DNA of 22,346 bases from Auxenochlorella pyrenoidosa. Lineage: Eukaryota; Chlorophyta; Trebouxiophyceae; Chlorellales; Chlorellaceae. The stretch's first letter is position 1; each line of letters begins with the position of its first letter. Below, piece after piece: positions 9,729-20,579 of this stretch. Made by a program: the position numbers and the translations under genes. The stretch spans positions 72,786 to 95,131 of the forward strand of contig KQ481971.1 of NCBI GenBank assembly GCA_001430745.1, given 5' to 3'. A model generated the notes under the pieces. It was not told the DNA's origin. It was given only the letters and a program-made list of their open reading frames with translations, and did not search any database.

Positions 9729-12700
9729 ATGGAGGTGAGGCGGGAGCTGCTTGCGGTTTTGGACGCCGGCGACCCCCTTTAATCCCGAATCAGGTTCTAC
9801 GCGGTGTGTGAGTTGTAGCTCCTTCTGCGCGCCTGCTGTAGGCTAGTGGCAGCGGGGCCGTCACCGCCCTTGCCGCTCCCGCCGCCTTCAGCGGCAGTGC
9901 CTCGCCCCAGGCTTTCGAGTTTGGCTGGGTCCCTGCCGAGGTCGTGCGCACGCTGCTGGAGGAAGTGGGCAACTTCAGAGCGCGGGCTGGCGCCATCGAG
10001 CTGCTGCACGCCGCGGTGCTGGATGCGGCTCGCGAGCCGGGTGCTGTGCTGCCCACACTCTCTGCCTTCCTCGACTTTCTGACGCGACTGGTGTGGGACG
10101 CCAACTTCAAGATTGCCATCTCCGCCATGACCATCTTGGAGGACCTTGTGGGTCTACTGGGTGCTGACGCGCAGCCCTACCTGGGCGCGCTGGTGGCGCC
10201 GCTCATCGAGCGCCTAGGCGACAATGTGCAGGCAAGGACGGCTTTGCCGAGTTGGCCCGCGAGCAATGCAGTGCCATCACAGGCCGCACTTGCGTTGGCA
10301 GACCAATCCTCATTGGGAACACTTTCTTGGCGGGCTGGCACGTCAGCGGCATGATCCACACAACCCTGCATCAATGAACCACCTGCAGCATTTTCATGGT
10401 CTTCTCACTGCTGTGGTCTTCTCACTGCTGCAGATGGTCCGCCAGGAAGCTGCGCACGCCATTGCAGCACTTGGGCACGCACTGGGGCCGATGCCTGTCT
10501 TGTCTGCCCTCGGCGGCGCGCTGGTGCACCCAAACTGGCGCGTGCGTGAGGAGGGCGTGAATGCATACACCGCGTCCCTGCTGAGCCACACGAAAGATCA
10601 GTTTGACTACCCCGCCTGCGTGCGAGCCCTTGCGGGGGCCGCTTCTGACGGCACCCCGCGCGTGGCGGCAGCTGCGCTGGAGGCCTTTGCCGTGCTGCAT
10701 TCCCGGCTGGGCGCGCTGCTTCAGGGTCTGCTCGCTGCTGTGGGCGTGCCAGACGCGGTGAAGACGGCGGTGGTGGAGCGAGTGCGGCAGGCCCCTGCGC
10801 TGGGCATGCCCGGCCTGGACGCGGAGGGCAACCTGCAGCACCAGGTGAGGCTGACCAGGGGGCCTTGGGTGATAGCCGCCCCCCCTGCAAGGCCTTCCAG
10901 GTGCTTTTCACACGTGACAGGGGTCTTGCGCTGCTGCTGCTGGCTTGCACCAGCGTCCTTACTGGAGTCTCCTCCGGGGCGCTGCACCAAGCTGGGGTCC
11001 CTTTCCTTGGCTCCATGCTGCAGCCACATGCCCGCCCACCCAGCGCCCAGCGGCCAAAGCCCACGGCAGCGCTGGCAGCCCGGCCCCAGCAGCTGGTTCA
11101 TGCAGTGACGCTGCCAGCCAACATAGGCCGCGCTGCCTCGAATCCATTAGCAGCCATGCAGCAGCAGCTGCAGTTGCCTCCTGCACCCAGTGTTGTGGCA
11201 GCAGCTGGCCCCCTCGCCTCCCCTTGGCTGGAGCCCGATGGACCGCCTGGTCGGGCCCAGAGCTTGCCATCTGCAGCTTTGGCTGCCGTCTCTGGCCCTG
11301 CTGCAGCCACTGCTGCCGTGGAGTCCAGTGGCTGCTCTTGGACCTCTGGCCCTGCACCTGCGGTGGCTGCTGTTGTGGATGCCAGTGGCTTCTCTGCGAC
11401 TGCCGCCCCTGCTGCTTGTTCAGCTCCTGAGTCTAGTGCGCCCAGCTACGCCAGCGCCAGCGGCGCAACCAGTCCAGCCTATGGCGGCTCCGCCGCAGGC
11501 AGCTGTGGCGTGGAGGCAGATGGCAGCTGTGCCGTGGAGCGCTGTGGTGGCTCGCTGCTCACTTGGCAGCGCCCGGCACGCCGACCCAACCATCTGTCGT
11601 TCACCGGCCCGCTTGCGAGCCGGACAGCTGTGGTTGTCAGTGCTACGTCTGGCAGCAGCAGCGGCGGCTCTGCTCGCCTGGCGGTGCTTGGAAGGGCCGA
11701 GGCTGTGGAGCCGCGTGCTGCCGACAAGCAGCGCCAGCGGGGCAGGGCTGGCTTTCGTGGCTTCTCTCCAGCCCGCTCCGGCACCCCCGACTCGGATGCA
11801 GCCGCAGCCACCATGCCGCCTGCGGCAGCAGCGAAGCGCAGCGCCCTGCCGCAGCAGCCGCCAGCCAGCACAGCCTTGCAGCCAGCTGTTGTGCCAGCTG
11901 GCAGCAACCCATCAGGCACATACAATGCAGACCTGTACAGCAGCGTGCGCAACTGGCAGCGCCAGAAGCACGGCGCCAGCGGGTCAGGGGACGGCAGCGC
12001 TTCTGCGTCTGACAGCTGGCCTGAGCCACCTGGTCAAGACACCTGCCTGTCAGTGGAGCCACGCCCCGATTCCTTGCTGCAGTGGCGCCTGCCGGGCAGG
12101 CGGGGCGTGGGCAGTGCACAGCAGGCGGCGCCGCGAGCATCACAAGCAGCACCCAACCAGGGCTCTACAGCGCCTGCTGCTGCCCCGCAGCCACCGTCGC
12201 CAGCCCGCATCAGCAGTGCCTCCTTCAAGCGCGCATTCAATAGTATCAGCAAAAAGATCTTCGGCACCGAAGCGGCAGCCCTTGGCGCCTCGGAGCAGCA
12301 GCAGAAGCAGCAGCCAGAGAAACCGGGCAGAACGGTGGAGCAGCCCCCAGGCATGGAGCTCTGGTCCATCCCAGCTGTGCGACAGGAGCAGCAGCCGCCA
12401 CTGCAGGTGGCAGCGCCAGCAGCTGCTGCTCCTGCCAAACCTGCACTGTCAGTTGTCCTGCCAGAGGCCGGCTGCCAACTCGAGGGCAGCAACCCTTGTT
12501 TGCCACAGTCAGGGGGACCTGAATCAGACAGCCCGGGCACGGGGGCTGCCCGCCTGAGCCGGCTGAAGCAGCTGTCGGAGCGCCGCCGGGTGTGGAGCGC
12601 CCCCTTGGTGCACCAGCACAGCCAGGAGGGAGCAGCCTCTGGTGTGACAGCCCAGGAGCCTGAAGCGGCTGCTATCAGCAGCCCAGGGGTCCAAGCTGCC

Positions 12701-15700
12701 GTTCCAGCGGAAGACACAATGCCAGCTGCAGAAGCAGCGGCTCAGTTTGCAGCGGTGACTGGAAGTGACGGCAGCCCCGGCCCGCGGCCGGGCCTGCAGG
12801 CACTCAAGTCACGAGCACGCACCGCTCGTGCACTGAGCTCGGCCAGCAGCACGCTCGCCCTACCCTCTACGACCGAAGGCGGCAGCGGGGGAAGCTCCCA
12901 GCCATACTCCATGGAGGCAGTGGACGAGGTGTTTGGCCCTGACCAACCCGTGCTGAGTGGCAGGCCCAGCCTTGCATCCAGTGCTGGCAGCGGCCTGTGG
13001 TCCCCCCTGAAGACTGCCGGCATCATTGGGAGCGGCAACTTAGGCAGTGGCAACTTTGGCAGCGGCAATCTTGGCAGCAGCAACTTTGGCAGCAGCAGCG
13101 GCAGCAGCACCCCTTCAAGGGCGTCTGTGCTGTTGCGTGGTGCAAGTGGCAGCGGCAGCATGCAGTGGCCAGACAGCCCCTCTGGGCAGAGCGGCCCGCC
13201 CGCTCGATCTGTGTGGCGCGCCGGCAGTGGTGCGCTGCCCGAATCACCGGCCACCGCTGGCGCTGGGGTCTCCAAGGACGGCCCATCCGGGGAGGGCTGG
13301 GCAGCCTTCAACCCTGCCTTGGATACCTCCCCGCTAGCACAGCCTGAGGCAGCCCTCCAGCAGGCCCTGGCAGCGCTGCAGGCGGCAGCACTCAGCCAGA
13401 AGAAGGAGCTCGACTGGCAGGCCCAGTACGAAGCGCTGCGCACGGTGCGCCGCCTGGCGATGCACAACCCGGGGTTGCTGGCGCCCCCTGCCACGCTGCA
13501 CGCGCTGCTGGCGCTGGCTGCCCCGGTGATTGATGCGCTGCGCAGCACCCTGGCCCGGCTGGCCATCGCCGTCTTCCAGGTAGGCAGGGGCTGAGCTCCG
13601 GCTCGTGAAAAAGGGGACAGCACAAGCACTGGTTGAGGCTTGGATCTTGCTGCTCAGGGAGGCAAACACCCGCATCCTGCCATGCTTGCAGCCCAGATGC
13701 GCTGCCTGTTCCTCTGGCTTGCACTATGTACCCGTGACAAAGTCCGGCCCGGATGCTGGTTTCACCCTCCCACATTATGGCCTGTGCCGCTCTGAATCTG
13801 CCGCAGAGTCTGATTGAGGCGCTGGGCCCTGCCCTGGATGCCGAGCTGGAGGCCTTTGTCCCCCTGCTGCTCAAGCGCGCTGGGCAGGTGCGGCCAGCCA
13901 GCCGCAAGTGAAAATGAGCCCTCGGCGCTCAGTCTGTGTGTCAGGCACACAGTCTTGCCCCCACTGGACCCCAAGCCAAGAACAGGACTGTTTACCCAAC
14001 CTTATAAACCCTAGCTGCCTCCCCCACCAGGTGTCCATCTCTGGCCGAGACAACTTCTTGGCAGCCGAGGCACACCGAGCGCTGGCAGCGCTGGTGGCGC
14101 ATGCCGGGGAGGCCCGCTGCGCCGCAGCCCTGCTCAGCTGCCTGTCTTCAAAGTCCCCCGACGTCCGCGCCAAGGCCGCCATGCACCTGGAGTCCTGCCT
14201 GCGGCAGCACGGGGGCCGCCTGGTGGGCAGCGCTGGCGCCAGCGGGGTCATGACGCCGCGCCTGCTGCGCGCCGCGGTGGCGCTGCTCGAAGAGGGAGGC
14301 CTGGAGGCGCGCACCGCGGGCAAGCGCATGCTGTTTGAGCTGCGCGGCCTACTGGATGCCGCGGCGGCTGCCGGGGGCGGCGAGGACTTTGCGCGCTGCC
14401 TGGGGCGCCTGGAGTGCAAGGCAGACAAGGTCTGCAGGGTGGGCAGGTCTCTTGGGTGTGAGCAGCAGATTCTAGGCAGCACAAAGGTTGACGGTGGAAC
14501 AGCTTGGCAGTATCCCGTGCTCTGCATCACCTGGCATGCCCAGGTTGTGAGGCATGCTTGCCTCCCCTTTCAACAGGGTGAGCAGGCTGCCTTCTCAGGC
14601 AGCCCTGGCAATCCATCTAGTCACCAATCGCTGTGCTGTGCAGGTGTGGGAGGTGCTCCAGTCTGGCCGCATGCCCAGCATGCCAGCCCGGCTGCCCTCG
14701 GCGGGCCTGCGACCGCACTCCGGCACCAGCCCTTCCTCGCCAACAGCCATGCCCTACAGCCCAACCAAGCCCGGCACGGGTGCCGGTGGGGCCGCCACCA
14801 TGGGGCCTGCTGCACGGCTGGGAACTGTCCGCGGCAGCAGTGGCAGTGCCAGCCTGGTGGGCAGCTCTGCCGCCTCGCTGGCCCCGCCTGGTGGGCTGAC
14901 CCATGCGTCAAGCGGCGGCATGGCTGCCCTGGCAGGCGCCCTGCCGACTAGCGATCGGCAGCCGGCAGCCTTGCCCAGCAGCGTGGCCGCCCCCGGGGGC
15001 CGCGCCAGGTGTGGCGGTGCGACAGCGGCAGCGCGCAAGGGCTCCAGGCCAGGTAGCGCTGCGGTGCCTGGCCCTGGCCCTGCTGGCTCTCTTGCTGGCC
15101 TCGATCCCGAACTGCAGCAGCGGTTGGAGGGAGCGGCCGCCCAGCTGGCAAGCCCCGAGTGGAAGGCTCGCCTCGAGGGCCTAGAGGCTGTGCAGGCGGC
15201 GGTGGGCAGCCAGGCGGGGGCACTGCCTGCCGGCGCACAGCTGTGGCTTGCAGATGCCCTGAAGGATCGTGTGACAGATGCCAACCTCAAGTGCCAGCAG
15301 CAGGTGAGACTTGCGCTTGACGGACGGGGGCCCCAGTGCCAGGCAGCATTGAGCATGCTGCCTGCAGCTGGTGTGCTGCTGGCCTTGCTGTTGTCCTGGG
15401 TCCTTGTTTCCCCCGAAGGTCATACTTTGGCCAACTGCGTCCTCATCCCCCTGCCCGATGCAGGCTCTTGCAGTGCTGAACGGCGTGCTGGCCTGCTCTG
15501 GGCCAGGCCTCTTGCCCGCGGCGCCCGCCCTCCTGCCAGCCATTTGCAAGTGCCTCGACTCTGGCAACCCCTCTGTGCGGCAGGTGGGCTGCTGCTGCTT
15601 GGTCTGCTCTGATGATCTGAACTGATGCCGGCCTTTGCCCACTACCTGAAAGCGCCCCATGGCAGCGGCAGCAGAGCAGCAGCAGCGGCAGCAGCAGCAG

Positions 15701-16225
15701 CAGCAGCAGCAGCCAGTGGTTGTATAGCCTGCATTTGGTACGCATTCGTCCCTCTTCTGTCTGCAACCACCATCAATGCATGTGTCCCTACCAACATCCA
15801 GCTGTGACCTCAAAGTTTTCCCCTTGTTGGTGCAGGCCTCTTGCCAGGCGGTGGATGTTGTGCTTGCTACGTGGCCGCCCGACGTGCACCTGCCGCTGCT
15901 CACGGGCGCCCTGGGGTCACCTTCCGGCACAGCCAGGGGCAAGGAGGCCCTGCTGGAGCGCCTGGCCCCCCTGGCGCCGCAGCTGTGGGCATCCCAGCCC
16001 ACGCTGCTGAGGCAGCACGTGCTGCCTGCACTGTTTGCGCTGCTGGCAGCAGGAAGGCGGCCCGAGCTGCGGCAGCTGGCTCAAGGGGCCCTGCCGGGCC
16101 TGGCCAGCCTTCTCGGCGCAGAGCTGGCCACAGCTGCCAGGGCAGCGCCGCTGCTGGCACCTGCGCAGCAGGCGGCGATAGCTGAGCTGGTGTTTGCAGC
16201 AAGTGCAGGAGGCAGGAAGCGGTAG
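9729..16225 (+). CDS. TOGARAM: TOGARAM/Crescerin-like TOG-array microtubule protein
   Basis: Exons: 9729-9734, 9842-10231, 10434-10844, 11024-13579, 13807-13887, 14031-14429, 14644-15303, 15464-15583, 15836-16225; 5013 nt, 1670 aa. TOG1 (about 35-260) has HEAT-type helices with PLIERLGDN and HPNWRVREEGVNAY. A Ser/Ala/Gln-rich disordered linker spans about 275-1050. TOG2 (about 1070-1290) has ELDWQAQYEALRTVRRLA, KSPDVRAKAAMHLESC and GKRMLFELRGLL, echoing the C-terminal TOG domains of TOGARAM. A second linker precedes TOG3 (about 1425-1670), with SPEWKARLEGLEAVQAAV. TOG domains bind tubulin; Crescerin/TOGARAM proteins act on ciliary microtubules, while related HEAT proteins occur in plants. Weak points: exon 1 (ATGGAG|GTGAGG) codes only Met-Glu. 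The start of exon 4 could also be 10892 or 10901, which share the frame but would leave introns of only 47-56 bp. CLASP-like is the alternative label. Confidence 0.82.
10397..10430 (+). repeat. Exact 17-bp tandem duplication at a 3' splice site
   Basis: TGGTCTTCTCACTGCTG occurs twice back to back and abuts the CAG acceptor of exon 3 of the TOG gene (exon starts 10434). The duplication doubles the pyrimidine tract. It lies in the intron, so the protein is not altered. Confidence 0.85.
13028..13087 (+). repeat. Coding 15-bp tandem repeat (GSGNL/F pentapeptides) in the TOG protein linker
   Basis: Four units code GSGNL, GSGNF, GSGNL and GSSNF and run into a serine/glycine stretch. They lie in the disordered linker upstream of TOG2. 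Units differ at third positions, so the array is not newly made. Its length may vary between strains. Confidence 0.85.
15662..15717 (+). repeat. CAG microsatellite in an intron of the TOG gene
   Basis: Eight perfect CAG units at 15689-15712, preceded by interrupted CAG/CGG units, lie inside intron 15584-15835 on the transcribed strand. They could be read as a poly-Ala, poly-Gln or poly-Ser run only if the intron were retained. Confidence 0.9.
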
Positions 16226-16350
16226 CCTTGCGTCGGCTTGCGGCGCTGTACTTTGCGTCGCTGTTAACCAGTTTTCCCCTTGCAATTTCGTCAGGTTTGC
16301 TCCTTAAATCTGGTTGTTATATTCTTTAACCGATTCTCCCTCCAGCACTC

Positions 16351-16355
16351 TGTAA
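16351..16355 (+). terminator. TGTAA polyadenylation signal of the TOG gene
   Basis: TGTAA lies about 125 bp after the stop codon of the TOG gene, in a T-rich 3' UTR. The motif and distance fit chlorophyte mRNA ends. Confidence 0.65.
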
Positions 16356-16596
16356 GATTATGAGCTTTCACCCTGGACAGATGTCCTGGCCCTGAGCGTC
16401 GTGTCAGGGAGGCCGGCCACGCTGAGCATGCAAGGCCACTCTCTGGCCTTCGTTTCTCTGAGGATTATCCCCCATGTCAGGGCAGCTTTCGCGTCAGCAA
16501 GCCGTGGCAACTCTTCCGTCCCACAGCCTTGCAAAGTGCCCTCAGCCGACACTCTGGCTCGACCTGTTGGGACTCACTACCTGGCGCAGCGGCAGC

Positions 16597-16601
16597 TTAC
16601 A
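16597..16601 (-). terminator. TGTAA polyadenylation signal of eIF4E
   Basis: TTACA on the + strand gives TGTAA on the minus strand, 84 bp past the eIF4E stop codon. The spacing is typical of green algal 3' UTRs. Confidence 0.6.
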
Positions 16602-16685
16602 GCACACACACAACAGGTACAGGAAGGTATGGGCGTGCCCGCCTCACGCAGCCGCTGCAGCCCATCCGAGGAGGCCGGCCCCACA

Positions 16686-18550
16686 TCAGACGGTGTACCG
16701 CTCCTTGGCGCGGCGGTCGTCCCGCTTGGCGTCCGCGTGCGCCATGAACCCGATCTTGGCCTGGTCGGGGATCTGCAGCATCTCCTTGAGCTGCCGCCCC
16801 ACGTTTGTCTGCAGCGCCTCGTTGGCCGCCGTCTTGGTCCACACGGAGATGCGGTCCTGCTTGGGCCGCACGTTGACCACGATGCCGCAGATCTCCTCGC
16901 CGTCGTCAAACTGCTCGCCGATGCAGCCCAGCACCTGCGGGGCGCGGGAAGGTGCGCGCGCGCGTGTGTGTGGGTGGGTGTGTTGTGTGTTGTGTTTGCT
17001 GGTGGCGGGGCAAGCGAGGCGGCCACAGCGCGCTCCGTTCTGGGCCGGGCGCGCATCGCAGGCGCCGCCGCCACGCGCGCGGCAGGCGAGCGTCCACAGG
17101 CAAGCGCGTGCAGGGCGGGCACCTCAGCGCGGGTGCGGGTCCCGGCGGGAGGGAGAGGGGGTGGGGGGTGGGGGGAGGTGGCCCTGGCTCACCCCGTGCA
17201 GCCACATGGTATCCAGGATCTGCTTGTTCCCCTTGGGCACCATGGCCGTCCACTTGCCGCCGTGCTCGCAGCGCGGGTCCTCCCACTTGGGCTCGATGCC
17301 TGCAGACGGGCAGGCGCATGGGTGCGCGTGTGTGCGCGTGCATGTGTGGGAAGGGGGGCTCGCTGGGGCGGGCAGGAGGCAGGGGCCGTCGCAACGCACG
17401 CAAGCGGCGGGGCAGGAACCGGGGGAGGAGGGGAGGGACGCGGCGGTGGCAGGTGCGGACTGCAGGGCCGCGCAGCGCAGCAGGACAGCTTGCACCGCAG
17501 GACGAGCAGCAAAGCGGGAAAGCGTCTTGGTGGGGCAGCAACCCAGCAACCGGCCTGCCCGCACACCCACCCTCGCGGAAGAGGTGCAGGTCGGAGCCGG
17601 GTGACAGGCGGCTGGGGGGGATGATGTTGTTGTACAGGCTGCAGGGGGGCACAGGGGGGGGCAGCATCGCATGCAGCAGCGCTGAGACCGCAGCAAAGCT
17701 TGACGGCTGGCGACGCGAGCCAGGCTGGCGCAGGCTGCCAAGAGGTGGGCGCCAGGCCGCACCGCGGCGCTGCCTGCGCGCGTGGCAGCGCCTGTGCCAC
17801 CCTCGGCTGCTTGCCGCAGGCAGCAGCCTGGGAAGCAACGGCCTCTGCTGAGGCATGCAGCCTGCTGGGTAACGCGGTGCGCCCATTTACGCGCCCAGCC
17901 CAGCCTGCCGCAGTTTGCCGCCGCCGTGCCCACGCCCCCGCCGCCGCTGCTGCGCCTCGCTCGACCTGAAGTACTGCACGCGCGGCGCGCCCAGCTGCCC
18001 CCTGCCAGCCCTCTGCCACGACCCCGGGTGGGCTGCCACGCCTGCTGCAAACGGCACACTCTCCCCCTCCACCGCACACACACACACACACGCACACACA
18101 CACACCCTCCAGCTCACCACCAGAAGTCCTCCACTGTGTCAAAGGTGTAGACCGCGCGCAGCGTCTGCCCCCACGTCGCCTGCTTCTGCTTGCCGTTGGG
18201 GTTGTCAAACCACAGCGTCCACTTGGTCTCCAGCGCGTGCTTCTTGGAGAAGTCGGGCTCCCCTGGAGGAGAAGGCGCGGCCAGGCAGGCGGGCAAGTGA
18301 GGACGCGGGCGAGGGACGGGCGGCAGCAGCGGCGGCAGCACAAGCGGTGCCGCTCGGCTCGGACACAGGCTCGCCGAGGTAAAAAATGGGCATGCTTGAG
18401 CTTCAGCGCGTTGGGCACGGCCCGAGACGGCCTGCAAAAGGCGCTGGCCGATCCATGCAGTGATGGGGCTCACAGCCTGCTGAAGCCTCCAGGGTATTGT
18501 GCACAGCACTCACCCTCCTGCTGCGGTTGCGTGGTGGGCTCCTCGGCCAT
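16686..18550 (-). CDS. EIF4E: Translation initiation factor eIF4E (cap-binding)
   Basis: Minus-strand exons in transcript order: 18550-18514, 18262-18118, 17638-17571, 17299-17193, 16934-16686; 606 nt, 201 aa. It binds the m7G cap of mRNA and recruits eIF4G in the cytoplasm. Seen: KWTLWFDN (25-33), [19 protein letters not shown] (42-60), [12 protein letters not shown] (81-92), [27 protein letters not shown] and [10 protein letters not shown]. The cap-stacking tryptophans are W43 and W89, with E90 as guanine-binding acid and W151 contacting the methyl group, matching W56, W102, E103 and W166 of human eIF4E. W60 in VEDFW matches the eIF4G-binding tryptophan. The N-terminus is short, before the conserved core at about residue 20. 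FWCLYNNI and IEPKWEDP recall plant eIF(iso)4E, so the isoform is unresolved. Confidence 0.95.
17639..18117 (-). other. 479-bp intron 2 of eIF4E
   Basis: This intron separates the exon ending VEDFW from the exon starting LYNN; the split codon TG|C gives Cys61. It carries the CA/GT microsatellite next to its donor. Nothing else is recognised in it. Confidence 0.75.
18075..18105. repeat. CA/GT dinucleotide microsatellite
   Basis: About 15 CA units with one CG interruption lie 12 bp from the donor site of eIF4E intron 2; the transcript carries it as GU repeats. GU runs near splice sites can influence splicing, but nothing here shows that they do. Confidence 0.9.
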
Positions 18551-19215
18551 TGTGTGCAAGGTGTTGTGCAGCGGAGGGGCTAGCAGTGGCGCGAGGGGTC
18601 AAGCTGGGCTGAAAGCGGGCGAGAAGCGTTTGATGCGAACAGCCGGCACAATTGCAGCGCCAGCCCCGTTTCCTGCATCCAAGCCGCCAAGTGAGCACGC
18701 CCAGCACGTCCTTCTCCTCTTCCCGCCTTCCCTTCCCGCCTTCAGCCGCAGCTCGACTGTCAGGTCGTTAAACTTACAGTCACAGCAGCGGCCTGATCGG
18801 CGGGACAGGGCCCGGGCAGGGGGGAGGAGACGGTGGCGGGGCGGCACTGGCGGGAGAGCAAAGCAGCCAGCCGGAGAGGCAAGGGGATATGAAATACGGA
18901 CATGAAGGTGGTGCAGGGGACAGCAAACACAGCAGAAGCAAAAACAGTTCACAGGCAAGGGATTTAGTTCGGTGGGTTTCAGTCAGCGGCAGATGGGCTC
19001 AAGGCGGCCGCTGCCGCGACGGCAGCGCAACGCGCTGCCATGACTACGGGCCGCGCCTGGCGTGCGCGCAGGACCCTGTCTGCTCAGCAGTCGTTGACTG
19101 TGGTCTGGGCATCCATTGCTGAGGGGCAGCGTGGGCAGACGGGTTGGCAGGCAGCCGGGAGGCCGGCAGCATCCCGCTCCTGGCCCGCCACTGCTGGCGA
19201 CTAAAAGTCTGCTCC
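18551..19215. other. Intergenic region between eIF4E and ERG28 (both minus strand)
   Basis: A 665-bp spacer contains the 3' UTR of ERG28 and the promoter and 5' UTR of eIF4E. A minus-strand TGTAA lies at 18774-18778, 438 bp beyond the ERG28 stop, and may end the ERG28 transcript. No convincing coding frame or TATA box was seen. Confidence 0.6.
18774..18778 (-). terminator. Possible TGTAA polyadenylation signal of ERG28
   Basis: This is the nearest minus-strand TGTAA below the ERG28 stop. The implied 3' UTR of about 440 nt is long, but such lengths occur in green algae. Confidence 0.4.
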
Positions 19216-20579
19216 TCACTCATCCTTTTGCGTCACCGTGATGTCCTCAGACATGGTCGGCTCTGGGCGCGCATAGGCAGTGTAGTAGTTCCAGCCCAGG
19301 GCCATCCAGAGGCTGGAGATTCCTGCGCCGCAGGGGGGGGGGGGGGGGCAGTTCGCAGGCGCTCGAGAGCAGGGGGGGGTTGGCCGGGGGGCGTGCAAGC
19401 CTGAAGCATATAAGACGGCCCCAGGGCTGGGCAGTGCCCGACTGCAGGCTGCACGCGAGGGTTGAGAACTCAATTGGCGGGCAGACGAGCAGCCACCCCG
19501 CCGAGCGGCAAGGTCGACAACCAGGAGCAGGAATATAGTACCGGAAGGCACACACTCGCCCCGGTACCTGCCGGCTGCGGCGCGGCCTGACCGGGGCAAA
19601 CCAACAGAGACGCAGGCAGGCCAGCAGGGAGGAGGGGCAGCAGCGGCGGCGCCCCTCACCCGCCACGATCATTGGCTGCAGCGCAAACTTGAGGCTCATT
19701 GTCTGGAAGAGGCAGAGCTCCATGAGGAAGTGCAGCAGCGCGATGAGGAAGGAGCCAAGGGTGGCGCCTGCGGGGGGTCAGTGTGTGTGGGGGGGTGGGG
19801 GTGGGGGGGTGGCGGTGGTGGTGGGGGGATGCGGGACCGGGGGGCAGTGGGCGTGGGCGGGCAGAGAGCGCAGCGCGCACGTCGGTCAAGCCCAGGCAGG
19901 CAGCAGCGTCGCAAAGAGGGAGCAACGTGGCACCCGGCCCGCAAGGGCCGCACTGGCGAGTGGCCCACAGGCCGCAGGGGCGCAGCCCTCAGGGGCCGGC
20001 GGTAGCCAGGAGACGAGCACAGTAGAGCAGCAGGCGTGCAGAAGGCAGGAGGCGCCGCTGCCCTGCTGCGGCTCGGCTCAGCTCTCGAGCACCTCGGCAG
20101 TGCTCACCATAGATGGCGGAGACGCAGGGGTTGCGGGCGCAGATGAGGCACAGCATGCACGATGTGAGCGTCCACGTCGCGAAGATGCGCCCCGCTAGAT
20201 CCGTCACTGCAGGATGTGAGTCAAAAGGGACAAGCCAGCGTGGCTGAACGCTCGACGGGTGCTGCTCCGCTGCCCTGCCTTCTCAATCCATCCCCGAGCC
20301 TGTGAACGCAGCTCGCCCTGCGCACCTCCCTCCGGCTGTTTGTTATACAGGTTGCTCTGGAAGCGGTGCGGCTGCGCATAGCCCAGCACCACTGCGAGGT
20401 GGGGCACGTGGGGAGCAGGTGAGCGTGGGCGAGGCGGGCGCGGCGGTGCACATGGCTCGGGTGAACGAGATCGGTGGCTCACGGGTGTGCACCCGAGGTC
20501 AATCCCGCAACCCACCTGAGAACAGTCTGAGCAGGGCCACGAATACGAGCCAGCGCCGCAGGGCGGTGACTGAGGGCAT
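19216..20579 (-). CDS. ERG28: ERG28-like sterol biosynthesis scaffold protein
   Basis: Minus-strand exons in transcript order: 20579-20516, 20391-20326, 20206-20108, 19767-19660, 19322-19216; 444 nt, 147 aa, the usual length of the family. ERG28 is an ER membrane scaffold that holds the sterol C-4 demethylase enzymes together. Seen: a first membrane segment in WLVFVALLRLFS (about 10-21), the hallmark block GRIFATWTL followed by SCMLCLICA, then LLHFLMELCLFQTMS and SSLWMALGWNYY, giving about four membrane segments. These match the order of HGRTFGVWTL, GHFLTEYLIYQTMS and WMLLQWN in plant ERG28. The C-terminus is a short acidic/polar tail. Every intron in this gene splits a codon after its first base. 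The gene is divergent from the glutathione peroxidase, with 286 bp between the starts. Confidence 0.9.
19333..19348. repeat. G16 homopolymer (C16 in the ERG28 pre-mRNA)
   Basis: Sixteen consecutive G on the + strand lie just upstream, in transcript sense, of the acceptor of the last ERG28 exon. There they form a pure-C pyrimidine tract. The exact length is prone to sequencing error. Confidence 0.85.
19789..19861 (+). repeat. G-rich low-complexity tract with G-quadruplex potential
   Basis: At least six runs of three to seven G are separated by T, TG, CGG or AT within an ERG28 intron. The G-rich strand is the template strand, so the RNA is C-rich and any quadruplex would form on DNA. Confidence 0.7.

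Larger units (their letters stand above)
16226..16685. other. Convergent intergenic region (3' ends of TOG gene and eIF4E)
   Basis: A 460-bp spacer between two converging genes. The part next to the TOG gene (about 16255-16350) is AT-richer than the surrounding DNA, as expected for a 3' UTR. It holds one TGTAA on each strand, listed separately. I see no reading frame with family resemblance. Confidence 0.65.

Noticed and set aside
10845..11023. Extension of TOG exon 4 upstream to 10892 or 10901
   Set aside because: The frame is open, but the implied introns of 47-56 bp are much shorter than the others. The CAG acceptor at 11021-11023 gives a typical length. It remains uncertain without RNA data.
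11190..12557. A 455-codon + strand open frame overlapping the TOG gene
   Set aside because: It is a shadow in another frame of the long TOG linker exon. The composition is skewed by the GC-rich coding strand and no family motif is seen.
13028..13087. CRISPR-like or satellite array
   Set aside because: The repeats are 15-bp coding units without spacers, and the genome is eukaryotic.
16401..17624. A 407-codon + strand open frame opposite eIF4E
   Set aside because: It is antisense to the conserved cap-binding exons and runs through introns with GT-rich repeats, so it is a GC-driven shadow.
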